64,000 nt of DNA from Gryllotalpicola daejeonensis (GCF_039538145.1 NZ_BAABBV010000001.1:1984001-2048000), one strand, 5' to 3'. Positions 48,584 to 59,141 are shown, counted from the first letter of the stretch. The notes: generated by a model not told the origin, from the sequence alone. Program-made: numbers and translations.

Positions 48584-48687
48584 GCACTTCGATGAGGGCA
48601 CCAATGGTGCCGGTGTGGGCACCATTGGTGCCCTCGCCGTGAGAAAAGGTGTCGTCGGCTTAGAAAATGGTGTCGTCATCGAAGTGC
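48584..48687. repeat. Multi-palindrome intergenic cassette, copy 3 (variant ends)
   Basis: The ends read GCACTTCGATGAGGGCACC and GGTGTCGTCATCGAAGTGC, the same structure as copies 1 and 2 but with TCGATGA in place of TGAACGA. Inside are GGGCACCAATGGTGCC and GGGCACCATTGGTGCCC. It lies 55 bp after copy 2 and 50 bp before the convergent DUF2076 stop. Confidence 0.8.
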
Positions 48688-48736
48688 AGCGGAGAGGCGG
48701 GCGGCACGCGCTCTGCACCGCTGCCGATTGCGACGG

Positions 48737-49429
48737 TCAGACGCCCCAGTCGCCGCCGCCGTCGAAGTCTCCGCTGTTGTCCCACCCCGACTGGTCGAAG
48801 CCGGCCTGGTCGAAGCCCGCCTGGTCGAAGCCGCTCTGGTCGTTGAATCCCTGACCCTGGTCGGCTCCCGCACCCTGGTCGCCCTGGTCCTGACCCTGGT
48901 CGAAGCCGCTGTCGTAGCCCTGGTCATAGCCCTGTTCGAAGGCCTGCTCCTGACCGCCGCCGAAGCCGTCACCGCCGAACAGGTTCGAGATGCCCTCGAA
49001 CAGGAACAGCCCGCCGGCGATGCCGACAGCGCTCGAGGCCGCCTGCGCGAGGAAGCTCGAGCTGCCGCGCTGCGCGTAATACGGCTGCTGCGGGGCGTAC
49101 TGGGGCGACGCGTATTGCGGTGCCTGCGGCTGGCCGAAGCCGCCTCCGCCGAACAGCCCTGAGAACAGCCCGCCACCGCCGCTCTGCTGACGGCGCTGCT
49201 GTGCCTGCAGATTCTGAAGCTGTGCCTGCAGGTTCTGAACCTGCGCCTGTGCCTGCCGCAGCCCCTCCTGCTGAAGAAGCACCGCCTGCGTCAGCAGGTA
49301 CACGGCGTCGGGCTGTGCTGCAATGCGCTGAGCGATCAGCTGCTCGGCCTCTGCATCCTTCGTGACGGGCTGGGCCTTCGCGATTTCCTGTGCGAGATCG
49401 TCGATCAGACGACGGTCGTTGGTGTCCAT
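48737..49429 (-). CDS. DUF2076-type protein with Gln-rich coiled coil and GFDQ repeats
   Basis: The 230-residue protein starts with the DUF2076 segment (DRRLIDDLAQEIAKAQPVTKDAEAEQLIAQRIAAQPDAVYLLTQAVLLQQ). A Gln/Ala coiled coil (about residues 52-78), a Gly/Phe-rich stretch, a short hydrophobic region (SAVGIAGGLFLFEGI) and an acidic C-terminal tail follow. The tail contains tandem five-residue GFDQ(A/S) repeats encoded by 15-bp DNA units. Function is not known for the family. The ATG at 49429 has GGGAG 8 nt upstream; the ATG at 49435 is too close to it. The low-complexity tail suggests oligomerisation or phase separation, which is speculation. Confidence 0.8.
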   Translation of the reverse strand: MDTNDRRLIDDLAQEIAKAQPVTKDAEAEQLIAQRIAAQPDAVYLLTQAVLLQQEGLRQAQAQVQNLQAQLQNLQAQQRRQQSGGGGLFSGLFGGGGFGQPQAPQYASPQYAPQQPYYAQRGSSSFLAQAASSAVGIAGGLFLFEGISNLFGGDGFGGGQEQAFEQGYDQGYDSGFDQGQDQGDQGAGADQGQGFNDQSGFDQAGFDQAGFDQSGWDNSGDFDGGGDWGV

Positions 49430-49631
49430 GGTCATTTCTCCCACAGCGGCGAATACCGCCGAAGGCGGTTCAGGCAGTCGGCGGCATCCGTTCAGTCGGC
49501 ATGAAGGTTCTCGGACGTCGGCGGCGTCCGAATCGGCATCCGCGACGGCACTGGAACCGCTTCGCCGACACGTCTTGACGGCCCCGGGCCGAGCCGGGAA
49601 TCTTATGCTCATGCCCACGGCCGGCTCGACG

Positions 49632-50453
49632 ATGAGAACCACCTTGCGCACCGCTGTCGCGGCCCTTGTTCTGCTGCTCGGCGCCACGCTCGCGGGGTGC
49701 ACCGGCGCGGCCCACGTCGCGGCGGCCCCTGCGCAGCTGAAGTCCGGGGTGCACGTCATCTCGATGCCCGGCGACCGCACTGTCACGGTGCATGTGCCGA
49801 AGCATCTCGACGGTCCGGCACCACTGGTGCTGGTGCTGCACGAGTTCGGCGGCGTCGCGGCGACCGCCATGGGCTACGGCTTCGATCCGCTCGTCGACAG
49901 CGCAGGCTTCGTCGCGGTCTACCCCGACGGCATCGAGGGGTCGTGGAACGCCGGCGGCTGCTGCGGCACCGCCGCCGAGAGCGGAAAAGACGATGTCGCC
50001 TTCCTGACCTCGGTCGTGCACAAGGTCGAGGCGCGGACACCGATCGACCCCAAGCGCGTCTACGTCGCCGGCTTCTCCAACGGGGCGATGATGTCGTACC
50101 GACTCGCCTGCGAGACGAAGCTGTTCGCGGCGATCGCGCCGATCTCGGGCGACGTCGAGACGGGGTGCGACCACCCGACCGCCGCCTCCGTGATGCACAT
50201 CCACGGCTTGGCGGACACCGAGGTCACCTTCGATGCATCGTCTGATGAGCCATGGAGAACTGCGGATGCCTGCAGGCCGCCGACGGTGACGCAGGCCGCC
50301 CGGGTCCACCGCTCGACCGCCGAGTGCGCCGACGACCGCAGCGTCGAGGTCGTCACCGTCGACGGGCTCGCACACGCCATCCCGACGGCGGCCGATGGCT
50401 TCGACGCAGCCGCTCAGATCTGGGCATTCTTCGCCGCCCACCCCCGGCCGTAG
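49632..50453 (+). CDS. Esterase lipoprotein (polyhydroxybutyrate depolymerase/feruloyl-esterase-like)
   Basis: The 273-residue secreted lipoprotein has lipobox LAGC (Cys23) after a hydrophobic signal. The alpha/beta-hydrolase domain shows VLVLHEFGGVAATAMGYGFDPL, YPDGIEGSWNAGGCCG, the nucleophile elbow GFSNGAM and IHGLADTEV; the closing histidine is in DGLAHAIP. This is the LpqC/PHB-depolymerase-like pattern. The ATG at 49632 is preferred because a TATGCT -10-like box (49604-49609) overlaps the two earlier ATGs. It probably hydrolyses an ester-linked polymer outside the cell. It is convergent with clpB across a strong hairpin. Confidence 0.85.
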   Translation: MRTTLRTAVAALVLLLGATLAGCTGAAHVAAAPAQLKSGVHVISMPGDRTVTVHVPKHLDGPAPLVLVLHEFGGVAATAMGYGFDPLVDSAGFVAVYPDGIEGSWNAGGCCGTAAESGKDDVAFLTSVVHKVEARTPIDPKRVYVAGFSNGAMMSYRLACETKLFAAIAPISGDVETGCDHPTAASVMHIHGLADTEVTFDASSDEPWRTADACRPPTVTQAARVHRSTAECADDRSVEVVTVDGLAHAIPTAADGFDAAAQIWAFFAAHPRP

Positions 50454-50478
50454 CTCCGGCCGGCAACCGCGCGAGCCG

Positions 50479-50519
50479 GACGCCGGCCGGGCGCTCCATG
50501 TGAGCACCCGGCCGGCGTC
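50479..50519. terminator. Bidirectional hairpin between esterase and clpB genes
   Basis: A 13-bp perfect stem (GACGCCGGCCGGG / CCCGGCCGGCGTC) with a 15-nt loop occupies the convergent gap. No T run is present. Confidence 0.75.
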
Positions 50520-50528
50520 AGCGCGGTC

Positions 50529-52739
<2,211 letters not shown>

Positions 52740-52806
52740 GTTGTTCGGTCGGTCCTTCTCGTCTGGGATTTATCGATGGCGGATGCTTCGCAGCACCCGC
52801 CGCTCA

Positions 52807-52831
52807 AAGTTGAGTCTACTTGGCTCAACTT
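52807..52831. promoter_or_regulatory. HAIR-like (HspR) operator between clpB and alcohol dehydrogenase
   Basis: AAGTTGAGT-n7-GCTCAACTT is a 9-bp near-perfect inverted repeat (GTTGAGT/GCTCAAC core) that fits the HspR box pattern CTTGAGT-n7-ACTCAAG with spacing preserved and two changed positions. Minus-strand TAGACT (52818-52813) inside it may be the clpB -10 box, so binding would repress clpB directly. Confidence 0.75.
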
Positions 52832-52921
52832 CCCCAGGCCAGGGGATATTCCGCCATGGGCGGACGCAACTTCGGCTTCGAGGGCGAGGATGTAAACGTC
52901 AGCGGACGGAGAGGACATGCA

Positions 52922-53968
52922 ATGAAGGCGTTGCAATATGTCAAGGTCGGCGCACCCCCGGAGGTGCGCGAGGTTCCCACCCCCGAGCCTGGCCCCGGCC
53001 AGGTCCGTCTCAAGGTCACCGCCGCGGGAGCCTGCCACTCCGACTCATTCGTGATGGGGCTCGACAAAGAGACCTATGTCGGCGGCTTCGGGTACCCGTT
53101 GCCCATGACGCTCGGGCACGAAGGCGTCGGCATCGTCGACAAGCTCGGCGCCGGCGTCACGAGCGTCGCGGTCGGCGACGCGGTGGCGGTCTACGGCCCC
53201 TGGGGCTGCGGGAACTGCTACCAGTGTGCGCAGGGGAAAGAGAACTACTGCGAGCGTGCAGCTGATCTCCGAATCACCCCGCCGGGCCTCGGCCACGACG
53301 GGTCGATGGCCGAGTACATGATCATCGACGATCCTCGGTTCCTTGTCCCGTTGGGCGATCTGGACCCGGTCGAGAACGTCGCACTGACCGATGCGGGCCT
53401 GACCCCGTATCACGCGATCAAGGGCTCACTCGGAAAGCTCGGCCCCGGTAGCGTCGCGGTGGTGATCGGCACGGGCGGCCTCGGCCACGTCGCAATCCAG
53501 CTGCTGCGGGCGCTCACCCCAGCGGTCGTGATCGCCGTGGATGTGAATGACGACAAGCTGGCGTTGGCGAAGGACGTGGGCGCGCATCACGCATTCCTCT
53601 CCAACTCCGACGCGCCCGCGGTGATCGAGCAGGCGACAGGGCGGAAGACGGTCACCGCGGTGTTCGACTTCGTCGCCGCCCAGGCGACGATCGACCTCGG
53701 TGCCGCGCTCGCAGGAGTTGAAAGCGATCAGGTGCTCGTCGGCGTCGGCGCGGCCAAGGCCGATGTCGGCATGCTGGCACGGCCGTACGACGCGACGGTG
53801 CGCGCGCCCTACTGGGGCTCACGCGGAGAGCTCATCGAGGTGCTGAACCTCGCCCGCGCCGGCCTCGTCCACGTGGAGACGGAGCGATTCACTCTGGACG
53901 AAGCGCCTGAGGCGTACCGCCGGCTCCACGACGGCACTCTTCGCGGTCGAGCGATCATCGTGCCGTAG
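52922..53968 (+). CDS. NAD(P)-dependent zinc alcohol dehydrogenase
   Basis: The 348-residue MDR protein has ligands for catalytic zinc in GACHSDSFVMG and GHEGVGIVDKLGAGV, and the four-cysteine structural zinc lobe in GCGNCYQCAQGKENYC. The dinucleotide motif is VVIGTGGLGHVAIQLL. It resembles the AdhP/NAD-dependent alcohol dehydrogenases of actinobacteria that act on aliphatic or aromatic alcohols. GAGAGGA precedes the ATG at 52922; the upstream open frame covers the operator. The promoter region is shared with clpB and overlaps the HAIR-like box, so heat-shock control is possible. Confidence 0.9.
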   Translation: MKALQYVKVGAPPEVREVPTPEPGPGQVRLKVTAAGACHSDSFVMGLDKETYVGGFGYPLPMTLGHEGVGIVDKLGAGVTSVAVGDAVAVYGPWGCGNCYQCAQGKENYCERAADLRITPPGLGHDGSMAEYMIIDDPRFLVPLGDLDPVENVALTDAGLTPYHAIKGSLGKLGPGSVAVVIGTGGLGHVAIQLLRALTPAVVIAVDVNDDKLALAKDVGAHHAFLSNSDAPAVIEQATGRKTVTAVFDFVAAQATIDLGAALAGVESDQVLVGVGAAKADVGMLARPYDATVRAPYWGSRGELIEVLNLARAGLVHVETERFTLDEAPEAYRRLHDGTLRGRAIIVP

Positions 53969-54006
53969 CCGCGAAGGAAGCCGGCGACAGGACTTGAGGC
54001 TGCGAG

Positions 54007-54744
54007 TCAGCTCCAGAAGTCGAGTACGGCCTTCGCCGCACCCGCAAGAGACGGGTCGGCCGCGTCGCTCTCGACGCGACCAGCCCAGACGTCGAGCTGG
54101 GTGCGCGCCGCCGCCTGCGCGAAGGGCCGCAGCTCGTCGTCGTGCGGCAGCCGACGCACCCGACCGTACGCGCCGAGGACGGCGTCGGCGAACGGCGCCA
54201 CCAGCGCCTCGAACTCGGGCATCAGAGCCGGCGCGAACTGCAGGACGACCCGCGTCGTCGCGAGATCCTCGCGAGGGTCACCGATGCGGGCGTTCGACCA
54301 GTCGACGATGCCGGTCACCTCGTCGCCGGTGACCAGCACGTTGAACGGCTGGAAGTCGAGATGGCAGAGCACGCCGCCGTCGGGCAGCGGTTCGTGCAAC
54401 CCGGCGAGAGCCCGCCCCAGCAGCGAGCCGAGCGCGGCCGGCTCACCGCCCGCGGCGAGCGCGTCGCCGATCGACTCACCGGCGAGCCAGGTGGTGATCG
54501 TGAACGGATGCTGGGCGAAGACTCCCGATTCAAGAACAGTCGGCACCGGCATCCCCAGGTCCAGCGCGATCTTCTGCGCGCGCACCTCGCCCTCGATCCC
54601 GCGCCCGGGCGGCAGCACACGCAGCGCCACGCTGCGCTCGCCGTCGTCGACGCGCCAGACGGCGGCATCCTGACCGTTCATGCGCGTCAGCGCGCGAGGC
54701 TCTGGGAACCCGACGGAGGCAAGCAGCTCGCGTGGCTCGATCAC
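54007..54744 (-). CDS. Aminoglycoside-phosphotransferase-fold kinase
   Basis: The 245-residue APH/choline-kinase-type protein has the Brenner motif HLDFQPFNVLV (His128, Asp130, Asn135) and the metal-binding DWSNARIGDPREDLA (Asp148). The N-terminal lobe has a weak nucleotide loop (MNGQDAAVWRVDDGERSVALRVL). Fold members phosphorylate antibiotics, sugars or small alcohols; nothing here shows which. The GTG start at 54744 is leaderless-type, with TAGGGT 6 nt upstream. It is convergent with the alcohol dehydrogenase gene and divergent from nothing close. Confidence 0.83.
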   Translation of the reverse strand: MIEPRELLASVGFPEPRALTRMNGQDAAVWRVDDGERSVALRVLPPGRGIEGEVRAQKIALDLGMPVPTVLESGVFAQHPFTITTWLAGESIGDALAAGGEPAALGSLLGRALAGLHEPLPDGGVLCHLDFQPFNVLVTGDEVTGIVDWSNARIGDPREDLATTRVVLQFAPALMPEFEALVAPFADAVLGAYGRVRRLPHDDELRPFAQAAARTQLDVWAGRVESDAADPSLAGAAKAVLDFWS

Positions 54745-54756
54745 GGCCTCACCCTA
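54745..54756 (-). promoter_or_regulatory. Leaderless promoter -10 box of APH-fold gene
   Basis: Minus-strand TAGGGT (54756-54751) is 6 nt before the GTG start at 54744. Confidence 0.55.
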
Positions 54757-54840
54757 TGGCGCGCGTCCCGACCTTTTCAGCCGGCGCCGGTTGTCGCCCT
54801 GGGCGGTCCGGGAAGACGGACCGGCTCGGAGGCGGCCCGC

Positions 54841-55854
54841 CTAGGGGTGCGTGCGGGACAGACGCGGCGGCGCGCCATCCGTTGCGATCGGGGCGACGCG
54901 GTCCGCCAGCTGCTGGGCCGCGTTCAGCCCGGCGGCGATGAGGTCGGGTCCGTGCTGCCCGAGCACGACACCGATCAGGGTGACGTCGCCCGCGGCGGTG
55001 TGGCGCACGGCACGGAACATGAAGCATCCGCCCGCCGCGTCATCGGAGCCGGTCTTCATGCCGACGAATCCGTCGCGGCCGAGAAGCGCGTCGGTGTTGG
55101 TGACCCAACCTGCGACGGGCAGTGTGTAGCCGGCGGTCGACATCATGGCGCTCAGCGTCGCGTTCGCTGCGACGACCTGAGCGAGGCGCAGCTGATCGAG
55201 GGCGGTGGAAACCGTCTTGGGGTCGTAGCCGCTCGGGTCGGTGTAGGTCGTGCGGGTCATCCCCAGCGCCCGCGCGGTCTGATTCATCTTCGCGACGAAT
55301 GCCGCGACGCTTCCGCTGGTCTCGCGTGCGACGAGAACGGCGACGTTGTTGGCGGAGGGCAGCAGGATCGCCATCAGGGCGTCGCGCTCGGTGAGCTGCT
55401 CACCTGCGCTGACGGCGACGACCGATTGGCCCTCGCTTCTGCGCTTCTCGGTGTCGGCGACGTCTTGCGCCTCGACGGTGAAGGTCGGGCCACTCGCGCC
55501 GTCGGTGAGCGGATGCATCTTCAGCACGACATACGCGGTCATGACCTTGGCCACGCTCGCGATCGGCACGGGCTGCTGGTTGCCACTCACCGCCGGGGTG
55601 TCGTCACCGAGCACGTAAGCCCCCTGACCCTGCTCGGGCCAACCGCCCGTCGACTGGAAGGTCGACGACTCGACCTGAGACCCCATGGCCCCGCTGTTCG
55701 ACGCGGCTGCGGTGGCGTCGCTGTCGGGTGTGAGCGTCGCGATGGCGAGAGCAGCGGCCGTCGCAACAGCGGCCAGCCCGCTCAGCCAGACGATCAGAGT
55801 CGCGATGGGCGAGGCGCGGCGGCGCTTCCGTTCAGGCTGAATGGTGCGATTCAT
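54841..55854 (-). CDS. D-alanyl-D-alanine carboxypeptidase (PBP5-type, peptidase S11)
   Basis: The 337-residue membrane-anchored enzyme has an N-terminal signal-anchor helix at about residues 18-41 and the S11 active-site set in order: Ser100-x-x-Lys103 (SVAK), Ser167-Ala-Asn169 (SAN) and Lys267-Thr-Gly-Ser (KTGS). It trims the terminal D-Ala of peptidoglycan pentapeptides. The C-terminal PBP5 beta-domain is missing, as in many actinobacterial DacA-like proteins. It is divergent from a two-component system with VanZ downstream, which suggests that the sensor controls cell-wall carboxypeptidase activity. Confidence 0.9.
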   Translation of the reverse strand: MNRTIQPERKRRRASPIATLIVWLSGLAAVATAAALAIATLTPDSDATAAASNSGAMGSQVESSTFQSTGGWPEQGQGAYVLGDDTPAVSGNQQPVPIASVAKVMTAYVVLKMHPLTDGASGPTFTVEAQDVADTEKRRSEGQSVVAVSAGEQLTERDALMAILLPSANNVAVLVARETSGSVAAFVAKMNQTARALGMTRTTYTDPSGYDPKTVSTALDQLRLAQVVAANATLSAMMSTAGYTLPVAGWVTNTDALLGRDGFVGMKTGSDDAAGGCFMFRAVRHTAAGDVTLIGVVLGQHGPDLIAAGLNAAQQLADRVAPIATDGAPPRLSRTHP

Positions 55855-55878
55855 GCACTCAGCCCACCGCGGGCCCTG

Positions 55879-55910
55879 TTGCAAGGGCGTATGCGGCATT
55901 CGATATGCCG
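55879..55910. promoter_or_regulatory. Promoter and inverted repeat between dacA-like and response-regulator genes
   Basis: Plus-strand TTGCAA (55879-55884), 17 nt, GATATG (55902-55907) forms a plausible promoter for the regulator gene. CGGCAT-TCGAT-ATGCCG (55894-55910) is a perfect inverted repeat overlapping it and is a candidate binding site for the regulator. Confidence 0.5.
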
Positions 55911-55941
55911 GCGATAAGCCGCGGCTGACACCATCGACGTC

Positions 55942-56637
55942 ATGCGAGTGCTGATCGTCGAAGACGAGCCCCTCATGGCCGAGGCTATCCGCGACGGCCT
56001 GCGGCTCGAGGCCATCGCGGCGGATATCGCGGGGGACGGCAGCACCGCGCTGGAGTTGCTGAGCATCAACCGGTACGACATCGCGATCCTCGACCGCGAC
56101 ATCCCGGCCCCCTCCGGTGACGAGGTCGCCCGACGCATCGTCGAATCTGGCACGGGAATGCCGATCTTGATGCTGACCGCCGCCGACCGCCTCGACGACA
56201 AGGCGTCCGGATTCGAGCTGGGCGCCGACGACTACCTCACCAAGCCTTTCGAGCTGCGCGAGCTGGTGCTGCGGCTGCGGGCACTCGATCGCCGCCGGGC
56301 CGAGGCCAGACCACCTGTCCGCGAGCTCGCCGGGCTGCGAGTGGACCCGTTCCGGCGCGAGGTGTACCGCGACGGCAGGTACGTCGCCCTGACGAGGAAG
56401 CAGTTCGCGGTGCTCGAAGTCCTCGTCGCCGCCGAGGGTGGCGTGATCAGCGCGGAAGAGCTGCTGGAGCGCGCGTGGGACGAGAACGCCGACCCGTTCA
56501 CCAACGCCGTGCGCATCACCGTGTCCGCCCTGCGCAAGCGGCTGGGCGAGCCGTGGCTCATCGCGACGGTGCCTGGGGTCGGCTACCGCATCAGCACAGA
56601 GGCGGGCGCCCCGGCGGCGCCGAGGCGTCATGCCTAG
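55942..56637 (+). CDS. OmpR-family response regulator
   Basis: The 231-residue regulator has a receiver domain with acidic pocket EDE (residues 7-9), phosphoacceptor Asp51 in ILDRDIP, and Lys101 in YLTKPF. It is followed by a winged-helix DNA-binding domain (residues about 130-222, VALTRKQFAVLEVLVAAEGGVISAEELLERAW). The 8-nt overlap with the histidine kinase gene shows they form a pair. It is divergent from the D,D-carboxypeptidase gene, a likely target. It resembles VanR-like and other cell-wall regulators only in general architecture. Confidence 0.92.
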   Translation: MRVLIVEDEPLMAEAIRDGLRLEAIAADIAGDGSTALELLSINRYDIAILDRDIPAPSGDEVARRIVESGTGMPILMLTAADRLDDKASGFELGADDYLTKPFELRELVLRLRALDRRRAEARPPVRELAGLRVDPFRREVYRDGRYVALTRKQFAVLEVLVAAEGGVISAEELLERAWDENADPFTNAVRITVSALRKRLGEPWLIATVPGVGYRISTEAGAPAAPRRHA

Positions 56638-57736
56638 GCGCCGCGGCGTCAGCGTCCGGCTCAAGCTCACCTTCAGCTACGCCGGATTCCTCATGCTCGC
56701 CGGCGCCCTGCTGCTCGCCACGGTCTGGGTGTTCCTGCTGCGATACGTTCCCGACCACGCGATCACGTCGCAGCCCGGGCTCGACGGCCTCGTCCGCTTC
56801 TTCCCCGATCGCTCAGATCTGCAGCGCGCATTCGTTCCGCGCGCGGCGGAGGCCATGGCGTTCCTGCTCGTCTTCGGCCTGCTGGGCGGCTGGCTGCTGG
56901 CGGGGCGCATGCTCGCGCCGCTCGGACGAATCACCGCGGCCACCCGCCGGGTCGCGAGCGGCTCACTCTCGCACCGCATCGCCATGGAGGGCCGCGACGA
57001 CGAGTTCCACGAGCTCGCGGACAGCTTCGATGCGATGGTCGATCGCCTCGAGGCGCACGATGCCGAGCAGCAGCGGTTCGCGGCCAATGCCTCACACGAG
57101 CTGCGCACGCCGCTGGCGATCACGCAGACGCTGCTCGACGTGGCGCGCAACGATCCGGATGTGGATGTCCGGAGCCTCATCGACCGGCTCCACGAAGTCA
57201 ACACTCGCGCGATCGAGCTCACCGAAGCGCTGCTCACGCTCAGCCGCGCCGATCAGCGCTCCTTCAGCCGCGAGCGCGTGGACCTGTCGCTGCTTGCTGA
57301 GGACGCGGTCGAGGCCCTCGTGCCCCTGGCCGACAAGAGGGGCGTCGCGATCGACAGCGACGGCACTGCCGCCCCCGCATTCGGCTCGCACGCGCTCCTG
57401 CTGCAGCTGATGACGAACCTCGTGCACAACGCGATCGTGCACAACATCGCCGAGGGAGGCACAGTTCAGGTCAGCACCGCCGTCGACGGGAACCGCGTCG
57501 GGTTCACGGTCGAGAACACGGGGCCCGTGCTCGCCCCTGAGCTCGTCGCCACGTTGACCGAGCCGTTCCGTCGCGGAACCGAGCGCGTCCACAGCGATCA
57601 CGCGGGTCTCGGGCTCGGCTTGGCGATCGCGAAGAGCATCGTTCACGCGCATGACGGGATGCTGACGCTGACCGCCCGCGCAGAGGGCGGCCTGCGCGCG
57701 ACGGTGCTGCTGCCGCGCGCACCTTCCGGGACCTGA
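56630..57736 (+). CDS. Sensor histidine kinase
   Basis: The 368-residue kinase has two transmembrane helices (about residues 15-40 and 75-95) enclosing a short extracellular loop of about 35 residues, a HAMP domain (about 95-145), the dimerisation/phosphorylation helix with His156 in ASHELRTPL, and a HATPase domain with NLVHNAIVHN, GPVLAPELV and GLGLGLAIAKSIV. The short sensor loop suggests it detects a membrane-linked signal or an antibiotic, as in VanS-like or BceS-like kinases; this is inference. It is translated together with the response regulator. Confidence 0.92.
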   Translation: MPRRRGVSVRLKLTFSYAGFLMLAGALLLATVWVFLLRYVPDHAITSQPGLDGLVRFFPDRSDLQRAFVPRAAEAMAFLLVFGLLGGWLLAGRMLAPLGRITAATRRVASGSLSHRIAMEGRDDEFHELADSFDAMVDRLEAHDAEQQRFAANASHELRTPLAITQTLLDVARNDPDVDVRSLIDRLHEVNTRAIELTEALLTLSRADQRSFSRERVDLSLLAEDAVEALVPLADKRGVAIDSDGTAAPAFGSHALLLQLMTNLVHNAIVHNIAEGGTVQVSTAVDGNRVGFTVENTGPVLAPELVATLTEPFRRGTERVHSDHAGLGLGLAIAKSIVHAHDGMLTLTARAEGGLRATVLLPRAPSGT

Positions 57737-57750
57737 GGCGTCTCGCCCGC

Positions 57751-58365
57751 TCAGTTGCCCGGCCGCGGCAGCAGCGTCGATTCGGGCCCGGCGAAGTGAC
57801 GCAGGTGGCCGGGGTTGTGCGGCCCCATGCGAATGGGCGAGGCGATGAATGCAGCGACGGCAACGGCCACCGCCACGGTGCCCACGAACAGCACCCTTGT
57901 CACGAGTGCTGTCGCCCTCCCCGGCAGGCTGCGCCGCAGCAGGGCGATCGCGGCAATCCCGAGCAGGCCACCGACGGTGTTGTCGATCACGTCCGCCGTG
58001 TCTGACGCGCCGGTCGCCAAGACGTACTGGCCGATCTCAAGAGCGAGACTCACACCCGCGAAGACACCGGCTGCGCGCCACGACGCCCAGGTGGGGGCGA
58101 GAGTCGCGACGTACATGCCGAAGGGGACGAAGATCGCGACGTTCGCGGCGATCTCGCCGACCGGGTTCGCGCCTGCAGTCGCCGTCTGGACGTACGGGAC
58201 GAGCTTGATGTCGCGCCCCGCGCCGTCCGCCACCCACGGCGACTCGAACTTCCACATCACAAGCCACACGAGCAGCGCGAGATACACGACGAAGAGGATG
58301 ACGGTGAGCGCAGCGCGGTCGTGCGTGCGAGACGGCAGGCTGTCCGAGAGGCGAGGGGTTGGCAT
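57751..58365 (-). CDS. VanZ-family membrane protein
   Basis: The 204-residue membrane protein has about five helices. The family core is visible as NPVGEIAANVAIFVPFGMYVATL and the helix GVSLALEIGQYVLATGASDTADVIDNTVGGLLG. VanZ gives low-level teicoplanin resistance in enterococci by an unknown mechanism, but most homologues are unrelated to antibiotic resistance. It is convergent with the histidine kinase gene (14-nt gap). With the carboxypeptidase and two-component genes nearby it completes a set resembling parts of van clusters, but no VanH, VanA or VanX is present. Confidence 0.85.
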   Translation of the reverse strand: MPTPRLSDSLPSRTHDRAALTVILFVVYLALLVWLVMWKFESPWVADGAGRDIKLVPYVQTATAGANPVGEIAANVAIFVPFGMYVATLAPTWASWRAAGVFAGVSLALEIGQYVLATGASDTADVIDNTVGGLLGIAAIALLRRSLPGRATALVTRVLFVGTVAVAVAVAAFIASPIRMGPHNPGHLRHFAGPESTLLPRPGN

Positions 58366-58466
58366 GGTCCCAGTAGAGCCCGCCTCATGTTGTCGTCCCG
58401 TATGCCCGTACAGATACGCGGACGATATATGGCCCGGTGCGGCCTCGAAGCGCTGGGCAGATGCGA

Positions 58467-58498
58467 GAGGCCCGCACCCCGTGACGGGTGCGGGCCTC
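58467..58498 (-). terminator. Terminator hairpin after the RbsD-like gene
   Basis: A 13-bp perfect stem (GAGGCCCGCACCC / GGGTGCGGGCCTC) with a 6-nt loop lies 38 bp past the minus-strand gene stop. Confidence 0.75.
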
Positions 58499-58535
58499 GT
58501 GTCGTTCGAGCAGTCGGACTCGGGCTTCGGGTGCC

Positions 58536-58973
58536 CTACGCCGCGACGAGCTCGCCCTTGCGCAGCAGGAACGCGGCCGGCTCGCCGAAGCGGTCGGTGC
58601 GGATGGTAGCGGCGGCGTCCGCCGCGAGCGCGTGGAAGTCGTCCTCGTCGAGGCGCGACATCGAAACGCGGCGCAGCTCGGCGTCGGCGGCGATGCCGCA
58701 GACGGCGAAGACGACGTCAGGAAGCTCGTCGTGTGCGTCGAGGTCGTCGAGGTACGCGATCGGCGCCTCGGCGTGGTCGAGCGGCAGCACGCTCAGCAGC
58801 GCCTGAGTCGTTGCTTCAACGCTCTTCTCGCTGAGGTCGATGACGGTGTGGCCTTCGTTGAGGCCGGGCGTACGGACGGGACCGGCCGTCAGCGTGAGCC
58901 ATTCGCCGGGCTCCATCTCATCGAGAACAGCGAGCAGGGAGCCGGACAGGATCGGGTCGAGGTTTTTGAGCAT
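58536..58973 (-). CDS. RbsD/FucU-like protein
   Basis: The 145-residue protein starts MLKNLDPILSGSLLAVLDEM, which fits the opening of the RbsD/FucU mutarotase family. The conserved HGD/H-x-x-x-V histidine region expected near residue 20 reads MEPGEWLTLTAG here, without a histidine. The C-terminal half, rich in Asp/Ala, does not show the usual catalytic tyrosine pattern clearly. It may have lost pyranase activity or belong to a different fold family. The start is uncertain: the ATG at 58973 has no ribosome site, and a GTG at 58985 is 15 nt after GAGGAG. Confidence 0.5.
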   Translation of the reverse strand: MLKNLDPILSGSLLAVLDEMEPGEWLTLTAGPVRTPGLNEGHTVIDLSEKSVEATTQALLSVLPLDHAEAPIAYLDDLDAHDELPDVVFAVCGIAADAELRRVSMSRLDEDDFHALAADAAATIRTDRFGEPAAFLLRKGELVAA

Positions 58974-59141
58974 GAGGGGACACACTTTCGTCGTAACTGA
59001 CTCCTCCTCAACCCCAGACCAGCGTATAGCGGGCCCCGGCGCGCCGCCGACCACTCGCCTCTCCCCAAAGCGAGGGGGTCCGGCGTCGTCTCGGCTGCGC
59101 TTCCCGCGGGTCGTGCAGACCCCTCTGTCGGGCCCCTCTGC

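Noticed and set aside
48775..48845. CRISPR or intergenic tandem repeat
   Set aside because: The 15-bp units are in frame inside the DUF2076 coding sequence.
57751..58365. Evidence for glycopeptide resistance
   Set aside because: VanZ homologues are widespread and no vanH, vanA or vanX gene is present in the window.
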